Positions 63,991 through 64,000 of a stretch of DNA of 64,000 bases are shown piece after piece. The translations under genes and the position numbers were made by a program. The stretch's first letter is position 1; every line of letters starts with the position of its first letter. This stretch comes from Pholiota molesta. Lineage: Eukaryota; Basidiomycota; Agaricomycetes; Agaricales; Strophariaceae. The stretch lies in assembly GCA_014925825.1 (NCBI GenBank), contig JACGCK010000008.1, positions 558,001 through 622,000 of the forward strand, in the 5' to 3' direction. The notes under the pieces were generated by a model that was given only the letters and a program-made list of their open reading frames with translations, had not been told where the DNA came from and made no database searches.

Positions 63991-64000
63991 TGTGTTGAGA

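Overview
This window looks like nuclear DNA of a mushroom-forming basidiomycete (Agaricomycetes). Genes are packed on both strands and broken by many introns of about 50-60 nt with GT(A/G/C)NGT donors. The proteins are clearly fungal: homocitrate synthase, complex I 12.3 kDa subunit, hybrid histidine kinase, and a basidiomycete-style sesquiterpene synthase. No rRNA, tRNA, CRISPR array or recognisable transposase was found by eye.

Layout. Positions 1-12971: secreted aspartic protease (cut by the window edge), enoyl-CoA hydratase/isomerase, complex I subunit, secreted ThuA-like protein, class A Hsp40, NSUN5/Rcm1 rRNA methyltransferase and the branchpoint-binding protein SF1/BBP. A 3 kb gene-poor stretch follows. 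Positions 15991-32: bZIP factor (15991-17120), uracil-DNA glycosylase, dolichol kinase, GAF hybrid histidine kinase (23573-29369), homocitrate synthase and the SWR1 subunit Vps71. Positions 33279-40362: one continuous gene joining cystathionine beta-lyase to mevalonate kinase, then a sesquiterpene synthase. After a 3.3 kb gene-poor stretch come RPB5 and SWD2, head-to-head with 91 bp between start codons, then a TRAP-alpha-like ER protein. Positions 48762-52081 hold two divergent unknown genes, one a helical protein with a central hydrophobic hairpin. The last part holds Ras, CIA30 (complex I assembly), a seven-transmembrane receptor, DNA polymerase eta and a Rieske/AIF-type oxidoreductase.

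Functional links: mevalonate kinase feeds the isoprenoid pathway that supplies the neighbouring sesquiterpene synthase and the dolichol used by dolichol kinase, and it also supplies the prenyl groups expected on Ras and the Hsp40. Rpb5 and Swd2 both act in RNA polymerase II transcription. The complex I subunit and CIA30 belong to the same respiratory complex. The histidine kinase, Ras, the receptor and the bZIP factor are signalling genes, but nothing in the sequence ties them to one pathway.

A strong technical signal runs through the window: many otherwise well conserved genes lose frame at single points, and nearly every break is repaired by assuming one missing base. This looks more like uncorrected assembly deletions than widespread pseudogenes. 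The fused lyase-kinase gene is free of such breaks: its nine exons sum to 920 codons with matching phases.
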